36,386 nucleotides of DNA, from contig CANHVY010000037.1 in NCBI GenBank assembly GCA_947464185.1, forward strand, positions 1 to 36,386, in the 5' to 3' direction. Below are positions 27,965-36,386 of the stretch, piece after piece. The DNA is from Burkholderiales bacterium. Its GTDB lineage: Bacteria; Pseudomonadota; Gammaproteobacteria; Burkholderiales; Burkholderiaceae_C. The notes under the pieces were generated by a model, which had not been told where the DNA came from, did not search any database, and saw only the letters and a list, made by a program, of their open reading frames with translations. Position 1 is the first letter of the stretch. Every line of letters begins with the position of its first letter. The position numbers and the translations under genes were made by a program.

Positions 27965-28825
27965 TCAGGCCTCCTCTGCAGGCAGGCCAGTCGATCCTGC
28001 GAGCGCGAATGAAGGTGCCCTCCGGCTCAAGCCGTGGACGTCCAGTCTCAATACTTCGGCGCGGCAAGGGGCGTGGTCCAGGTCCCAGTCGCTGAGAACG
28101 CTGCGAGACCTTCCTTCACCCCACACCTCGTCGCCCGGGCGGTGGGTATGGCCGTGGATCAAGGTGCTTGCACGGGCTTGAGCGAGCCAGGAGACCCCTG
28201 CGTCGCGGTCCACATCGGCCCAAAGTTGTGGATCGGGTGCTGCCGACTTGCGTGCGCGGCTCTGGCTTCGGATGCCGCTGGCAATGGACCAACGCTCGTC
28301 GAAAGGCCGGCTCAGGAAGTCTTCCTGCCAGCGGGCACTGCGAACCTGTGCCCTAAAGCGCTGGTATGCGGTGTCTTTCAGACACAGGGCGTCGCCGTGG
28401 GTCAACAGCCACCTTGCGCCGAACGCACTCAGGCAAGTGGGGTCTGCCAGCAGGTGCAGCCCCGCTGCCTGCGCGAACGCGCGTCCTGCCAGAAAGTCAC
28501 GGTTGCCGTGCATGAACCCCAACCACCGACGCTGAGTGTGCGCCTTCAGCGTGTCTGCAATGGCCCGTTCGAAGGGCCGTGTGCACTGGTCGTCGCCAAC
28601 CCACACCTCGAAGAGATCCCCCAGGATGAACACGGCGTCGGCATCCGTGCCGGCCAGGTACGCTGCGAACGCCTCAAAGGTGCGTGGTGTGGACTCGCAC
28701 AGGTGCAGATCGGATACCAGCTCGATGGCTTGCCACTGAGCGGGTGCGATGAACTCGGCCATCTGCGTCACGGTACCTGCCAGTGCGAGGGGATCCGCTG
28801 CAGAACCGAGGCCGCCCAACGCCAT
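27965..28825 (-). CDS. lpxH: UDP-2,3-diacylglucosamine diphosphatase
   Basis: LpxH cleaves UDP-2,3-diacylglucosamine to lipid X in lipid A synthesis. The metallophosphatase motifs are all present: DLH (Asp39 and His41), GDLFEVWVGDD (from Gly69), GNRD (Asn108), HGD (His143) and HGHTH near residue 218. The frame from 28825 has 286 residues, but the first 21 are not family-like. ATG 28762 (MAEFIAPAQWQ) is a likelier start. It ends 6 nt before mtfA, and ppiB lies 7 nt upstream. Confidence 0.93.
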   Translation of the reverse strand: MALGGLGSAADPLALAGTVTQMAEFIAPAQWQAIELVSDLHLCESTPRTFEAFAAYLAGTDADAVFILGDLFEVWVGDDQCTRPFERAIADTLKAHTQRRWLGFMHGNRDFLAGRAFAQAAGLHLLADPTCLSAFGARWLLTHGDALCLKDTAYQRFRAQVRSARWQEDFLSRPFDERWSIASGIRSQSRARKSAAPDPQLWADVDRDAGVSWLAQARASTLIHGHTHRPGDEVWGEGRSRSVLSDWDLDHAPCRAEVLRLDVHGLSRRAPSFALAGSTGLPAEEA

Positions 28826-28832
28826 CGCTGCG

Positions 28833-29336
28833 TCAGACCACCTCGACGGCCTTGTCGATGGTCACGTTCTCCAGGGGCACGTCATCTTGGAAGCCGCGCC
28901 GGCCCGTCTTGACCGATTCGATCGCATCCACCACGTCCTGACCCTGCACGACACGGCCGAACACGGCGTAGCCCCAGCCTTGAGCGTTGGACGCACGGAA
29001 GTTCAGGAAGCCGTTGTCAGCCGCGTTGATGAAGAACTGGGCGGTGGCACTGTGGGGGTCTGAGGTTCGCGCCATCGCCACGGTGTACTTCTGGTTCAGC
29101 AAGCCGTTGTCGGCCTCGTTGGTGATGGGTGTGCGTGTAGCCTTCTGCTTCATGTCGGCGTCCATGCCGCCCCCCTGGACCATGAAGCCCTTGATCACCC
29201 GGTGGAAGATCGTGCCATCGTAGTGCCCGGCCTTCACGTAGCTCAGGAAGTTCTCCACGCTCAAAGGCGCCTGGGCGTCGTCAAGCTCCAGGCGGATCAC
29301 CCCGGCAGAGGTGTGCAGTTCAACGGTCTTGGCCAT
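28833..29336 (-). CDS. ppiB: cytoplasmic peptidyl-prolyl cis-trans isomerase (cyclophilin)
   Basis: The 167-residue cyclophilin catalyses proline isomerisation during folding. It starts directly with the domain ([20 protein letters not shown]) and has no signal peptide, so it is cytoplasmic. Core motifs are [36 protein letters not shown] and [18 protein letters not shown]. It follows the periplasmic paralogue by only 1 nt, and the lpxH gene follows closely, suggesting an operon ppiA-ppiB-lpxH-mtfA. Confidence 0.95.
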   Translation of the reverse strand: MAKTVELHTSAGVIRLELDDAQAPLSVENFLSYVKAGHYDGTIFHRVIKGFMVQGGGMDADMKQKATRTPITNEADNGLLNQKYTVAMARTSDPHSATAQFFINAADNGFLNFRASNAQGWGYAVFGRVVQGQDVVDAIESVKTGRRGFQDDVPLENVTIDKAVEVV

Positions 29337-29337
29337 G

Positions 29338-29922
29338 TCATTTCTCCAGGAGAGTAGCCTTGCGGATCAGGATGGGGGTGACGGGTACGTTCTGGTGGGG
29401 CCCGCGGGTGGTGGTAGGCGCAGACTTGATGCGTTCCACCACCTCCATCCCGGCCACCACCTTGCCGAAGACGGCATAGCCATGACCGTCGCGCGAGTTC
29501 GCGGCGTCAAGAAACGCGTTGTCCCGCAGGTTGATGAAGAACTGCGCCGTGGCAGAGTCGGGCACCATGGTGCGGGCCATCGCCACTGTGCCGCGCAGGT
29601 TCTGCAAGCCGTTTCTTGCCTCCAGCGGTATCGGCGCCCTCGTGGCCTTTTCGATCATGTTCGGCTGCATGCCGCCGCCCTGGATCATGAAGTTGTCGAT
29701 CACGCGGTGGAAGATGGTGCCGTCGTAGTGACCTGAGCGCGCGTACTGGATGAAGTTGTCCACCGTGCGCGGTGCCTTTTCCGGATCGAGTTCCAGCGTG
29801 ATGTCGCCTTCGCTGGTGGACAGCACCACCTTCTGCGCCCATGACGCACAAGGAAGCGCGAAACACAGCAGCAAGGTTGCCAGGGTTCGGGCGAAGACTG
29901 GGCTTGTCGACAACATGAGCAT
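29338..29922 (-). CDS. ppiA: periplasmic peptidyl-prolyl cis-trans isomerase (cyclophilin)
   Basis: The 194-residue protein has a signal peptide ([29 protein letters not shown], cut before Gln) and then a cyclophilin domain close to ppi[36 protein letters not shown] and [16 protein letters not shown]. It should act in the periplasm. The ATG at 29922 is chosen over 30021 because it begins at the signal peptide. The pair ppiA-ppiB looks like a tandem duplication with different cell location. Confidence 0.94.
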   Translation of the reverse strand: MLMLSTSPVFARTLATLLLCFALPCASWAQKVVLSTSEGDITLELDPEKAPRTVDNFIQYARSGHYDGTIFHRVIDNFMIQGGGMQPNMIEKATRAPIPLEARNGLQNLRGTVAMARTMVPDSATAQFFINLRDNAFLDAANSRDGHGYAVFGKVVAGMEVVERIKSAPTTTRGPHQNVPVTPILIRKATLLEK

Positions 29923-30048
29923 GGGGTATGGAACTCCAGGGAACAGGGGATGGGCAGGTCGTGAACTTGGGTGACCCGCTGGTCCTGCGGCAGCACCGTC
30001 ATGGTTACCGACACAGGCCACTTGGTCAGTCTATCCGCAGGCGGCCGC

Positions 30049-30054
30049 TATACT
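30049..30054 (+). promoter_or_regulatory. putative -10 element for cysS
   Basis: TATACT matches the -10 consensus at 5 of 6 positions. A TTGGTC at 30022-30027 is 21 nt upstream, too far for a standard -35. It would give a leader of about 135 nt. Confidence 0.35.
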
Positions 30055-30197
30055 GATTTTGGGGTTTGCCGTGACGATCACGATCCTGTGCAGCAGCCCT
30101 GTGTGTTGCCCTTTCTCCCGCTTTTTTTCCTGCCAGGTTCACTGCCTGTGAGCCTGGCCTCAGAGTTTCGTCCTGGCGTTTTTGGGACGGTCCGCGA

Positions 30198-31589
30198 ATG
30201 AGCCTTCACGTCCACAATTCCCTGACGCGGCACCTCGAGCCGTTCCGCTCCATCGAGCCCGGTCATGTGCGGATGTATGTCTGCGGCATGACGATCTACG
30301 ACCTCTGCCACGTGGGCCACGCGCGCATGATGATGGCGTTCGACGTGGTGTATCGCTGGTTGCGCGCGAGCGGCTGGCGGGTGACCTACGTGCGCAACAT
30401 CACCGACATTGAGGACAAGATCATCCGACGTGCGGTCGAACGCGGCATCACGATACGGCAACTCACCGACGAAATGATCGCTGCGATGCGTGAGGACATC
30501 GGTGCTCTGGGCATCGAAACGCCTACACACGAACCCCGGGCGACGGACTTCGTGCCGCAGATGCTGACGATGATCGGCTCGCTGCGTGAGAGAGGTCTGG
30601 CCTACGTTGGTTCGAACGGAGATGTCAATTTCGCGGTGCGGCGGTTTCCGGGCTATGGTCGCTTGTCAGGCAAGTCGCTGGACGAACTGCGCGCTGGTGA
30701 GCGTGTGGCGGTGGCTGATGGCAAGGAAGACCCGCTGGACTTCGTCTTGTGGAAGGCTGCAAAGGCCGATGAACCTGATGACGCCCGGTGGGACAGTCCC
30801 TTCGGTCCGGGGCGCCCCGGGTGGCATATCGAGTGCTCGGCCATGAGTTGCACTCTCCTGGGCGAGCACTTCGACATCCACGGCGGAGGCCTGGACCTGC
30901 AGTTTCCGCATCACGAGAACGAGATCGCCCAGAGTGAAGGGGCCACTGGCAGGCCGTTTGTGCGCTACTGGCTGCACAACGGCTTCCTCAACGTCGACAA
31001 CGAGAAGATGTCCAAGTCGCTTGGCAACTTCTTCACCATCCGAGAGGTGCTCCAGCGATACGACGGCGAGACCGTACGCTGCCTGATGCTGCGTACCCAC
31101 TACCGCAGCCCCTTCAATTTCAGCGACACCCACCTGGACGATGCTCGCAGCGCACTTCGCAGGTTGTATGGTGCGCTGGATGCGGTCGCTGCCACCGAGG
31201 GCACTGAAATTGACTGGACTGCTGGTGCGGCGATCCACTTCCGCGCAGCCATGGACGATGACTTCAACACCCCGCAGGCCATGGCGGTGTTGTTCGATCT
31301 GGCCTCCGAGGTGCACCGCACCCGAGACGCCGCACTGGCTGGCCAACTCAAGGCACTGGGCGGCGTGCTGGGCCTGCTTCAGCAGGTGCCGCGCGGATTT
31401 CTGCAGTCCGCCGCGGGAGCGGGTGCTGCCGGTCTGGACGCCGCAGCCATTGAGCAGCGCATCCAGGCCCGTGCTGCGGCCAAGCAGGCGCGGGACTTCG
31501 CTGCGGCCGATGCAATCCGCGCGGAACTTGCAGCCCTCGGAGTGGACCTGAAGGACACCCCCCAGGGCACCACCTGGGTGCGGGCATGA
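30198..31589 (+). CDS. cysS: cysteinyl-tRNA synthetase
   Basis: CysS charges tRNA-Cys with cysteine. The 463-residue class I synthetase has Cys29 (a zinc ligand, in YVCGMT), the HIGH-type motif HVGH (38-41), the zinc residues in WHIECSAMS and HHENE, and KMSKS at 270-274. The C-terminal anticodon-binding domain is present. A leader of about 150 nt lies upstream with a weak -10 at 30049. It begins the cysS to lysC plus-strand run. Confidence 0.98.
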   Translation: MSLHVHNSLTRHLEPFRSIEPGHVRMYVCGMTIYDLCHVGHARMMMAFDVVYRWLRASGWRVTYVRNITDIEDKIIRRAVERGITIRQLTDEMIAAMREDIGALGIETPTHEPRATDFVPQMLTMIGSLRERGLAYVGSNGDVNFAVRRFPGYGRLSGKSLDELRAGERVAVADGKEDPLDFVLWKAAKADEPDDARWDSPFGPGRPGWHIECSAMSCTLLGEHFDIHGGGLDLQFPHHENEIAQSEGATGRPFVRYWLHNGFLNVDNEKMSKSLGNFFTIREVLQRYDGETVRCLMLRTHYRSPFNFSDTHLDDARSALRRLYGALDAVAATEGTEIDWTAGAAIHFRAAMDDDFNTPQAMAVLFDLASEVHRTRDAALAGQLKALGGVLGLLQQVPRGFLQSAAGAGAAGLDAAAIEQRIQARAAAKQARDFAAADAIRAELAALGVDLKDTPQGTTWVRA

Positions 31590-31614
31590 TCCCTGCTTTT
31601 GGCTTTGATCATGG

Positions 31615-32334
31615 ATGTACCTGGCCTGTTGCCTTCCCCTGACTGATAAGCCCTCTGTGACGTCTTCACCCCATCACGCCGCTGGCAGGTCGTGGGAAGC
31701 TCCCGTGTCGCCCGAGTATTGGGACACGGCCTGCAAGCATCTCAAGCGCAATGACCGGGTGATGAAGCGACTGATCCCGCGTTTCGGCGAGGCGCGCCTG
31801 CAAAGCCGTGGCGACGCATTTACCACCTTGTCACGCTCGGTGGTGGGGCAGCAGATCTCAGTGAAGGCAGCACAGTCGGTGTGGATGCGGTTTGCGGCGC
31901 TGGCCAGCCCACAAGGCGGGCCCTTGATGCCGCAAGCTGTGACGGATCTCGACGTTCCAGCCCTGCGCGGTGCGGGCCTGTCTGCGCGCAAGGCGGAGTA
32001 CCTGCTGGACCTGGCCTCGCATTTCACTGGCGGACAGGTGCGCGTATCGCAGTGGGATGCGATGGCCGACGAGGCCATCATCGAAGAGTTGGTGGCCATC
32101 CGCGGCATCGGCCGCTGGACAGCCGAGATGTTTCTCATCTTTCACCTGATGCGACCGGACGTGCTGCCGCTGGACGATCTGGGTCTCATCAAGGGCATCA
32201 GCCTGAACTATTTCAGTGGTGAAGCCGTGTCGCGGGCTGAGGCGCGAGAGGTGGCCGAGGCCTGGGCGCCTTACCGCTCCGTCGCCACTTGGTACCTGTG
32301 GCGAAGTCTCGACCCCTTGCCGGTAGACTATTGA
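31615..32334 (+). CDS. DNA-3-methyladenine glycosylase (AlkA-like, HhH-GPD family)
   Basis: The protein removes alkylated bases at the start of base-excision repair. It is up to 239 residues long and consists of the HhH-GPD fold only, without AlkA's extra N-terminal domain. Visible parts are [21 protein letters not shown], the helix-hairpin-helix [22 protein letters not shown], and [11 protein letters not shown], in which Asp188 should be the catalytic residue. The first 14-25 residues are doubtful; GTG 31657 is an alternative start. It lies between cysS and accA in the same direction, with no clear terminator. Confidence 0.9.
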   Translation: MYLACCLPLTDKPSVTSSPHHAAGRSWEAPVSPEYWDTACKHLKRNDRVMKRLIPRFGEARLQSRGDAFTTLSRSVVGQQISVKAAQSVWMRFAALASPQGGPLMPQAVTDLDVPALRGAGLSARKAEYLLDLASHFTGGQVRVSQWDAMADEAIIEELVAIRGIGRWTAEMFLIFHLMRPDVLPLDDLGLIKGISLNYFSGEAVSRAEAREVAEAWAPYRSVATWYLWRSLDPLPVDY

Positions 32335-32365
32335 CCATCGAAGCCCACCCGGCCACGCATCATCG

Positions 32366-33337
32366 ATGAGCAAGAAGCACTTCCTCGAGTTCGAGCACCC
32401 CATCGCCGAACTGGAAAGCCGGATAGACGAACTGCGCTACGTGCAGAACGAGTCGGCGGTCGACATCTCTGAAGAGATCGACCGGCTGAGCCAGAAGAGC
32501 CAGCAACTCACCAAGGACATCTACGCCAGCCTGTCACCCTGGCAGGTGACGCAAATCGCGCGGCACCCCCAGCGTCCGTACACGCTGGATTACGTGCAGG
32601 AAATCTTCACCGATTTTCAGGAATTGCACGGCGACCGCGCCTTCGCGGACGACCTGTCGATCGTGGGTGGGCTCGCGCGCTTCAATGGCCAGCCCTGCAT
32701 GGTGCTGGGGCATCAGAAGGGACGTGATACCAAGGAGCGCGGTCTGCGCAACTTTGGCATGTCCCGCCCCGAGGGCTACCGCAAGGCCTTGCGCTTGATG
32801 AAGCTGGCCGAGAAGTTCCACCTGCCGGTCTTCACGTTCGTGGACACCCCCGGCGCCTACCCCGGTATCGGAGCGGAAGAGCGGGGCCAGAGCGAGGCCA
32901 TCGGACGCAACATCTTCGAGATGGCCCAACTTGAGGTGCCCATCGTCACCACCATCATCGGGGAGGGGGGCTCGGGCGGTGCTCTGGCCATCAGCGTGGC
33001 CGATCAGGTGCTGATGCTGCAGTACTCCGTGTACTCGGTGATCTCCCCGGAGGGCTGCGCCTCCATTCTCTGGAAGACCGCCGAGCGAGCGTCGGACGCG
33101 GCTGAAGCCCTGGGTATCACCGCACACCGATTGAAGGCCCTGGGGGTGATCGACAAGATCGTGAGCGAACCCGTGGGCGGCGCCCATCGCAACGTCAAGC
33201 AGATGGCATCGCAATTGAAGCGGGCCTTGAACGACGCCCTGCGCCAGGTCTCGGATCTGAAGCCCAAGGATCTGCTGCAGCGCCGCTATGAACGTCTGCA
33301 GTCCTACGGCCGCTTCACCGACACGCGGGACCGCTGA
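32366..33337 (+). CDS. accA: acetyl-CoA carboxylase carboxyltransferase subunit alpha
   Basis: AccA, with AccD, transfers CO2 from biotin to acetyl-CoA in the first step of fatty-acid synthesis. The 323-residue length is normal. Blocks such as [70 protein letters not shown] and [39 protein letters not shown] are typical. Its end overlaps the start of tilS by 50 nt in another frame. Confidence 0.98.
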   Translation: MSKKHFLEFEHPIAELESRIDELRYVQNESAVDISEEIDRLSQKSQQLTKDIYASLSPWQVTQIARHPQRPYTLDYVQEIFTDFQELHGDRAFADDLSIVGGLARFNGQPCMVLGHQKGRDTKERGLRNFGMSRPEGYRKALRLMKLAEKFHLPVFTFVDTPGAYPGIGAEERGQSEAIGRNIFEMAQLEVPIVTTIIGEGGSGGALAISVADQVLMLQYSVYSVISPEGCASILWKTAERASDAAEALGITAHRLKALGVIDKIVSEPVGGAHRNVKQMASQLKRALNDALRQVSDLKPKDLLQRRYERLQSYGRFTDTRDR

Positions 33338-34286
33338 GCCCGCCGCAGCGGACTCTGCCGTACGTCGTCTGGGCGTGGCGGTCAGTGGCGGGCGCGATTC
33401 AATCGCCCTGCTGCATGCCGTGGCCCGGCAAGCGCGAGGAACCGGCCTGGAGGTCTGGGCTCTGCACGTACACCACGGATTGATGCCGCAGGCCGACGAC
33501 TGGTGGACTGCCGTCGAGCAGCAATGTGCGCGCTGGCGTCGTCGGGGATGGCCGGTGCGGTTCGCGGGTGAAAAACTCTCTGGCGAACCAAGCGCCGGCC
33601 AAAGCATCGAAGCCTGGGCCAGGGCAGGGCGCTACGCTGCGTTGGCACACATGGCGCGTGAGCGTGACCTGTCTCTGGTGCTGCTGGCCCAACACCGGCA
33701 GGACCAGGCCGAGACCGTGCTGCTGCAGGCTCTGCGCTCCGGTGGTCCCGCCGGCCTTTCAGCGATGCCCCGGTCCACTCAGCGGCAAGGGATCCACTGG
33801 GTACGCCCCTGGTTGGACCAGCCGCGTGCGGCCCTCGAAGCCTACGCCAGGAAGTTCCGCCTGCAGTTTGTCAACGATCCGAGCAACCAAGATCCCCGCC
33901 TGGGGCGCGGTCGCCTGAGGGAGCAGGTGTGGGAGGCGTTTGCGAGCGCCTTTCCCCATGCCGAGGTGGCCTTGGCGGGTACCGCCCGACGCATGCAGGA
34001 GGCTGCGCAATGCAATGCCGAACTGGCTGCCATGGACATGGCCCCGTGCGTGGGAGAGGGTGGCACCCTGGTGCTGGCTCCGTGGGCGCTCCTGTCAGCA
34101 GCCCGGCGAGCGAATGTGCTGCGCCACTGGAGTGCCCAATGGAGTGCCAAGGGCATGCCCGAAACATTGGTGGCGCGCCTCTTGGCAGAAGCCATGAGCG
34201 CGCGCAACGCAAGCCGATGGCCGGCGCCAGGCGGTCAGATCATCCGTCTCAAAGGTCGGCTGTCTTTCTGCACTGCTGCTGCTTGA
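33288..34286 (+). CDS. tilS: tRNA(Ile)-lysidine synthase TilS
   Basis: TilS converts C34 of tRNA-Ile(CAU) to lysidine, changing its reading from AUG to AUA. The PP-loop SGGRDS lies at residues 33-38, and [37 protein letters not shown] is the family core. The 332-residue protein is shorter than the E. coli enzyme (432), lacking most of the C-terminal domain, as in many betaproteobacteria. The usual ATG at 33288 lies inside accA; no good later start exists before the PP-loop. The first 25 residues are therefore uncertain. Confidence 0.93.
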   Translation: MNVCSPTAASPTRGTAEPAAADSAVRRLGVAVSGGRDSIALLHAVARQARGTGLEVWALHVHHGLMPQADDWWTAVEQQCARWRRRGWPVRFAGEKLSGEPSAGQSIEAWARAGRYAALAHMARERDLSLVLLAQHRQDQAETVLLQALRSGGPAGLSAMPRSTQRQGIHWVRPWLDQPRAALEAYARKFRLQFVNDPSNQDPRLGRGRLREQVWEAFASAFPHAEVALAGTARRMQEAAQCNAELAAMDMAPCVGEGGTLVLAPWALLSAARRANVLRHWSAQWSAKGMPETLVARLLAEAMSARNASRWPAPGGQIIRLKGRLSFCTAAA

Positions 34287-34324
34287 AACGTTTGCACTGA
34301 ATCAGGATGCTGCGCTGCAGCAGA

Positions 34325-34330
34325 TAAAAT
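34325..34330 (+). promoter_or_regulatory. putative -10 element for lysC
   Basis: TAAAAT matches the -10 consensus at 5 of 6 positions, about 65 nt before the lysC ATG at 34396. No convincing -35 is visible at 16-18 nt. Confidence 0.3.
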
Positions 34331-34395
34331 CGCGGCTCCGTTGATTCCGCTACAAAACTCATTGCGGTGCCTTGCGGCGACGCATGACCCTGACC

Positions 34396-35664
34396 ATGGC
34401 CTTGATCGTCCACAAATACGGGGGAACCTCAATGGGTTCCACCGAGCGCATTCGAAACGTCGCCAAGCGTGTGGCGAAATGGGCCCGGGCAGGCCACCAG
34501 ATGGTGGTTGTGCCGTCTGCCATGAGCGGGGAAACCAACCGCCTTCTCGGCTTGGCGAAGGAATTGATGCCCGATCCCCGTGAGCCCCAATCCCTGCGTG
34601 AACTGGACATGATCGCGAGCACGGGCGAGCAGGTGTCGGTAGGCCTTCTGGCGCTGGCCTTGCAGGCCGAAGGGTTGGATGCCGTCAGCTACACCGGATG
34701 GCAGGTGCCGGTGAAGACTGATTCCGCCTACACCAAGGCCCGAATCACTTCCATCGACGATGCGCGCATCCGTGCCGATCTGCAGCAGGGAAGGGTGGTG
34801 ATCGTCACAGGCTTCCAGGGCATCGACACCCTGGGTCACATCACGACGCTGGGGCGCGGTGGCAGCGACACCTCTGCCGTGGCCGTGGCGGCCGCGATGA
34901 AGGCCGACGAATGCCTGATCTACACCGATGTGGACGGCGTCTACACCACCGACCCTCGCGTGGTTCCCGAAGCACGGCGCATGTCCACGATCAGCTTCGA
35001 GGAGATGCTGGAAATGGCCAGCCTGGGCTCCAAGGTGCTGCAAATCCGCTCCGTGGAGTTCGCAGGCAAGTACCGCGTGCCGCTGCGTGTGTTGTCGAGT
35101 TTCACCCCCTGGGACATCGAACTGGCCGAAGAGGCTCGCTCGGGTACCTTGATCACTTTCGAAGAGGACGAGAAGATGGAACAGGCCGTCGTTTCCGGCA
35201 TTGCGTTCAACCGTGATGAAGCCAAGGTGACCGTGCTCGGTGTGCCCGACAAGCCGGGTGTGGCCTACCAGATCCTGGGCGCTGTGGCGGACGCGAACAT
35301 CGACGTGGACGTCATCATCCAGAACGTGTCGCACGACGGACGCACCGATTTCTCCTTCACCGTCCCCCGCAACGACTATGCGCGGGTGATGGACCTGCTC
35401 AAGGGACAGGTCGCGCCTGCCATGGGCGCGACTGCAGTCACGGGTGACCCCAAGATCTGCAAGGTCAGCATCGTGGGCATTGGCATGAAGAGCCATGCAG
35501 GTGTGGCGGCGAAGATGTTCCGGACACTCAGTGAAGAGTCCATCAACATCCAGATGATCTCCACCAGCGAAATCAAGACCAGTGTCGTGATCGACGAAAA
35601 GTACATGGAGCTCGCGGTGCGGGCGCTGCACCGGGCCTTCGAGCTCGAAGCCGCAGCCGCTTGA
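34396..35664 (+). CDS. lysC: aspartate kinase
   Basis: The enzyme phosphorylates aspartate, the first step toward Lys, Met and Thr. The 422-residue protein starts with the signature VHKYGGTSMGS (5-15). The kinase core includes GFQGIDTLGHITTLGRGGSDTSAVAVAAAMKADECLIYTDVDGVYTTDPR. Two ACT domains follow (ISGIAFNRDEAKVTVLGVPDKPG... and VSIVGIGMKSHAGVAAKMFRTL...), fitting feedback control by end-product amino acids. The ATG at 34396 is chosen over 34372, which adds only eight untypical residues. The tRNA-Ser promoter lies directly after its stop. Confidence 0.97.
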   Translation: MALIVHKYGGTSMGSTERIRNVAKRVAKWARAGHQMVVVPSAMSGETNRLLGLAKELMPDPREPQSLRELDMIASTGEQVSVGLLALALQAEGLDAVSYTGWQVPVKTDSAYTKARITSIDDARIRADLQQGRVVIVTGFQGIDTLGHITTLGRGGSDTSAVAVAAAMKADECLIYTDVDGVYTTDPRVVPEARRMSTISFEEMLEMASLGSKVLQIRSVEFAGKYRVPLRVLSSFTPWDIELAEEARSGTLITFEEDEKMEQAVVSGIAFNRDEAKVTVLGVPDKPGVAYQILGAVADANIDVDVIIQNVSHDGRTDFSFTVPRNDYARVMDLLKGQVAPAMGATAVTGDPKICKVSIVGIGMKSHAGVAAKMFRTLSEESINIQMISTSEIKTSVVIDEKYMELAVRALHRAFELEAAAA

Positions 35665-35666
35665 AC

Positions 35667-35672
35667 TAGAAT
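35667..35672 (+). promoter_or_regulatory. putative -10 element for tRNA-Ser
   Basis: TAGAAT (5 of 6) begins two bases after the lysC stop codon and 12 nt before the tRNA. The -35 position has only a weak CTCGAA, inside the end of lysC. Confidence 0.45.
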
Positions 35673-35683
35673 GTGTATGTGCT

Positions 35684-35776
35684 GGAGTCGTGACCGAGTG
35701 GCCGAAGGTGCTCCCCTGCTAAGGGAGTATGTGGGCAAAACCTGCATCGAGGGTTCGAATCCCTCCGACTCCGCCA
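35684..35776 (+). tRNA. tRNA-Ser (anticodon GCU)
   Basis: The 93-nt type II tRNA starts GGAGTCG, which pairs with CGACTCC at the 3' end, with a G discriminator and an encoded CCA (35774-35776). The anticodon stem CTCCC/GGGAG encloses the loop CTGCTAA, giving anticodon GCT for AGC/AGU serine codons. A long variable arm and GGTTCGAATCC T-loop are visible. It has its own putative -10 and a strong terminator. Confidence 0.97.
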
Positions 35777-35787
35777 GACAGACATGC

Positions 35788-35812
35788 AAACGGGCCCTTC
35801 GGGGCCCGTTTT
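35788..35812 (+). terminator. intrinsic terminator of tRNA-Ser (UUCG loop)
   Basis: A perfect 10-bp stem AAACGGGCCC / GGGCCCGTTT closed by the very stable TTCG tetraloop ends in TTTT. It follows the tRNA by 11 nt. In reverse it may also end the minus-strand infA transcript. Confidence 0.9.
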
Positions 35813-35857
35813 GCTTGTAGTGTCGACTGCCTCAACAAGGCAGAGTCGAAACTTGCC

Positions 35858-36127
35858 CTATCTGCTGGGTCTGCGAGCACCAGATGGTGGAGGGCCGCTG
35901 GGCCGGGTTTCCAGGTGGCGGAATGTGATCCGTCCTTTGGTCAGGTCGTATGGGGACAGTTCCAGCGAAACGTTGTCCCCCGCAAGGATGCGGATGTGGT
36001 TCTTGCGCATCTTCCCCGATGTATACGCAACCATCTGATGCCCATTGTCGAGCGTGACGCGATAACGGGAGTCGGGCAGGACTTCATCGACCTTGCCGCG
36101 CATTTCAATCAGTTCTTCTTTGGCCAT
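35858..36127 (-). CDS. infA: translation initiation factor IF-1 (extended paralogue)
   Basis: IF-1 binds the ribosomal A site during initiation. The 89-residue protein has the S1-like OB fold ([71 protein letters not shown]). It differs from the usual 72-residue IF-1 by a basic, proline-rich tail ([14 protein letters not shown]). Betaproteobacteria often carry such a second infA outside the ribosomal-protein operon. Whether it replaces or supplements the main IF-1 cannot be told from here. Confidence 0.93.
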   Translation of the reverse strand: MAKEELIEMRGKVDEVLPDSRYRVTLDNGHQMVAYTSGKMRKNHIRILAGDNVSLELSPYDLTKGRITFRHLETRPSGPPPSGARRPSR

Positions 36128-36386
36128 TGCTTATGGAGTTGTCCGCAGGCGGCATCGCAGCAGCGGCCAGCGGAAATAAAGACAAGCACCCGAACTGTGC
36201 GGGCGCCAAGTCGACCGCCGATATCGGTAGTCGGGAGAATGCAACCAAGGTCGCCATCCAGCGAGAGCCTCAGCAACTTCGCAGGCTCGTCGTAAAGCGA
36301 AACCTGACCGCCGTAGTGTAACGGCGGGCGCGGCTCAAGTGCTCAGGTGATCCTCGTATGTAACACACAAGTTAACATAATATACA
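36128..36386. other. non-coding right edge with a hairpin
   Basis: I see no convincing gene. CCGCCGT / ACGGCGG at 36308-36327 is a perfect 7-bp inverted repeat with a 6-nt loop. The last 30 nt are strikingly AT-rich for this genome and include TAACATAATATAC, which could hold a -10 element or begin foreign DNA. The infA promoter should lie here on the minus strand, but no clear -35/-10 pair stands out. Confidence 0.4.

Overview
The window is about 36.4 kb of GC-rich chromosomal DNA with dense, ordinary housekeeping genes. The gene set and order point to a betaproteobacterium of the order Burkholderiales, most like the family Comamonadaceae. The clues are exbB-exbD-lpxK-trm112-kdsB-adk-SDR, ccoI-ccoS-ccoNOQP-ccoG-FixH-like next to fnr, icd-clpS-clpA, and cysS-glycosylase-accA-tilS-lysC-tRNA-Ser. 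This is judged from protein motifs and gene order only; no database search was run.

Left edge (1-2980): an accessory segment. It carries an alpha/beta hydrolase divergent from a TetR regulator, an AbiEi-type antitoxin with no toxin partner, and a start-less coding fragment. It is bounded by two related 110-nt arms (1-110 and 2871-2980) that align without gaps and end in an almost identical 16-nt core. The core resembles the 3' end of guaA, a known integration site for genomic islands. I read this as a small, recombinase-less island stacked beside another one.

2985-4914: a tightly overlapping trio, DUF3237-tadA-LD-carboxypeptidase. 4969-9842 (minus strand): exbB-exbD-lpxK-trm112-kdsB-adk-SDR, covering energy transduction, lipid A and Kdo synthesis, adenylate metabolism and a dehydrogenase. 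9843-10175 is a non-coding gap with DnaA-box-like repeats. 10176-12865: xseA, sodB and a secreted DUF192 protein.

12895-21356: a complete cbb3 (high-affinity) cytochrome oxidase locus: copper ATPase ccoI, ccoS, ccoN, ccoO, ccoQ, ccoP, ccoG and a short FixH-like protein, followed by the oxygen sensor gene fnr on the opposite strand. A 9-of-10 match to the FNR box sits inside the end of ccoS with a well-spaced -10 element, so FNR probably drives ccoNOQP from within the upstream gene. Divergent from fnr is a hemN gene that has lost its radical-SAM cysteine motif and most of its length. Its promoter still carries an FNR-like box. A TauE/SafE-type membrane protein begins inside the hemN remnant.

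22718-27125: a tiny secreted Lys/Ala-rich protein, icd, then the clpS-clpA adaptor/unfoldase pair. 27128-29922 (minus): mtfA, lpxH, and cytoplasmic and periplasmic cyclophilins. 30198-35664 (plus): cysS, an AlkA-like DNA glycosylase, accA, tilS and lysC. The window closes with tRNA-Ser(GCU), a UUCG-loop terminator, an extended infA paralogue and an AT-rich right edge with a hairpin.

I found no CRISPR array, intact transposase, prophage or clearly new system. The most useful leads are the tandem island arms, the hemN decay, the FNR sites and the apparently leaderless clpS transcript.
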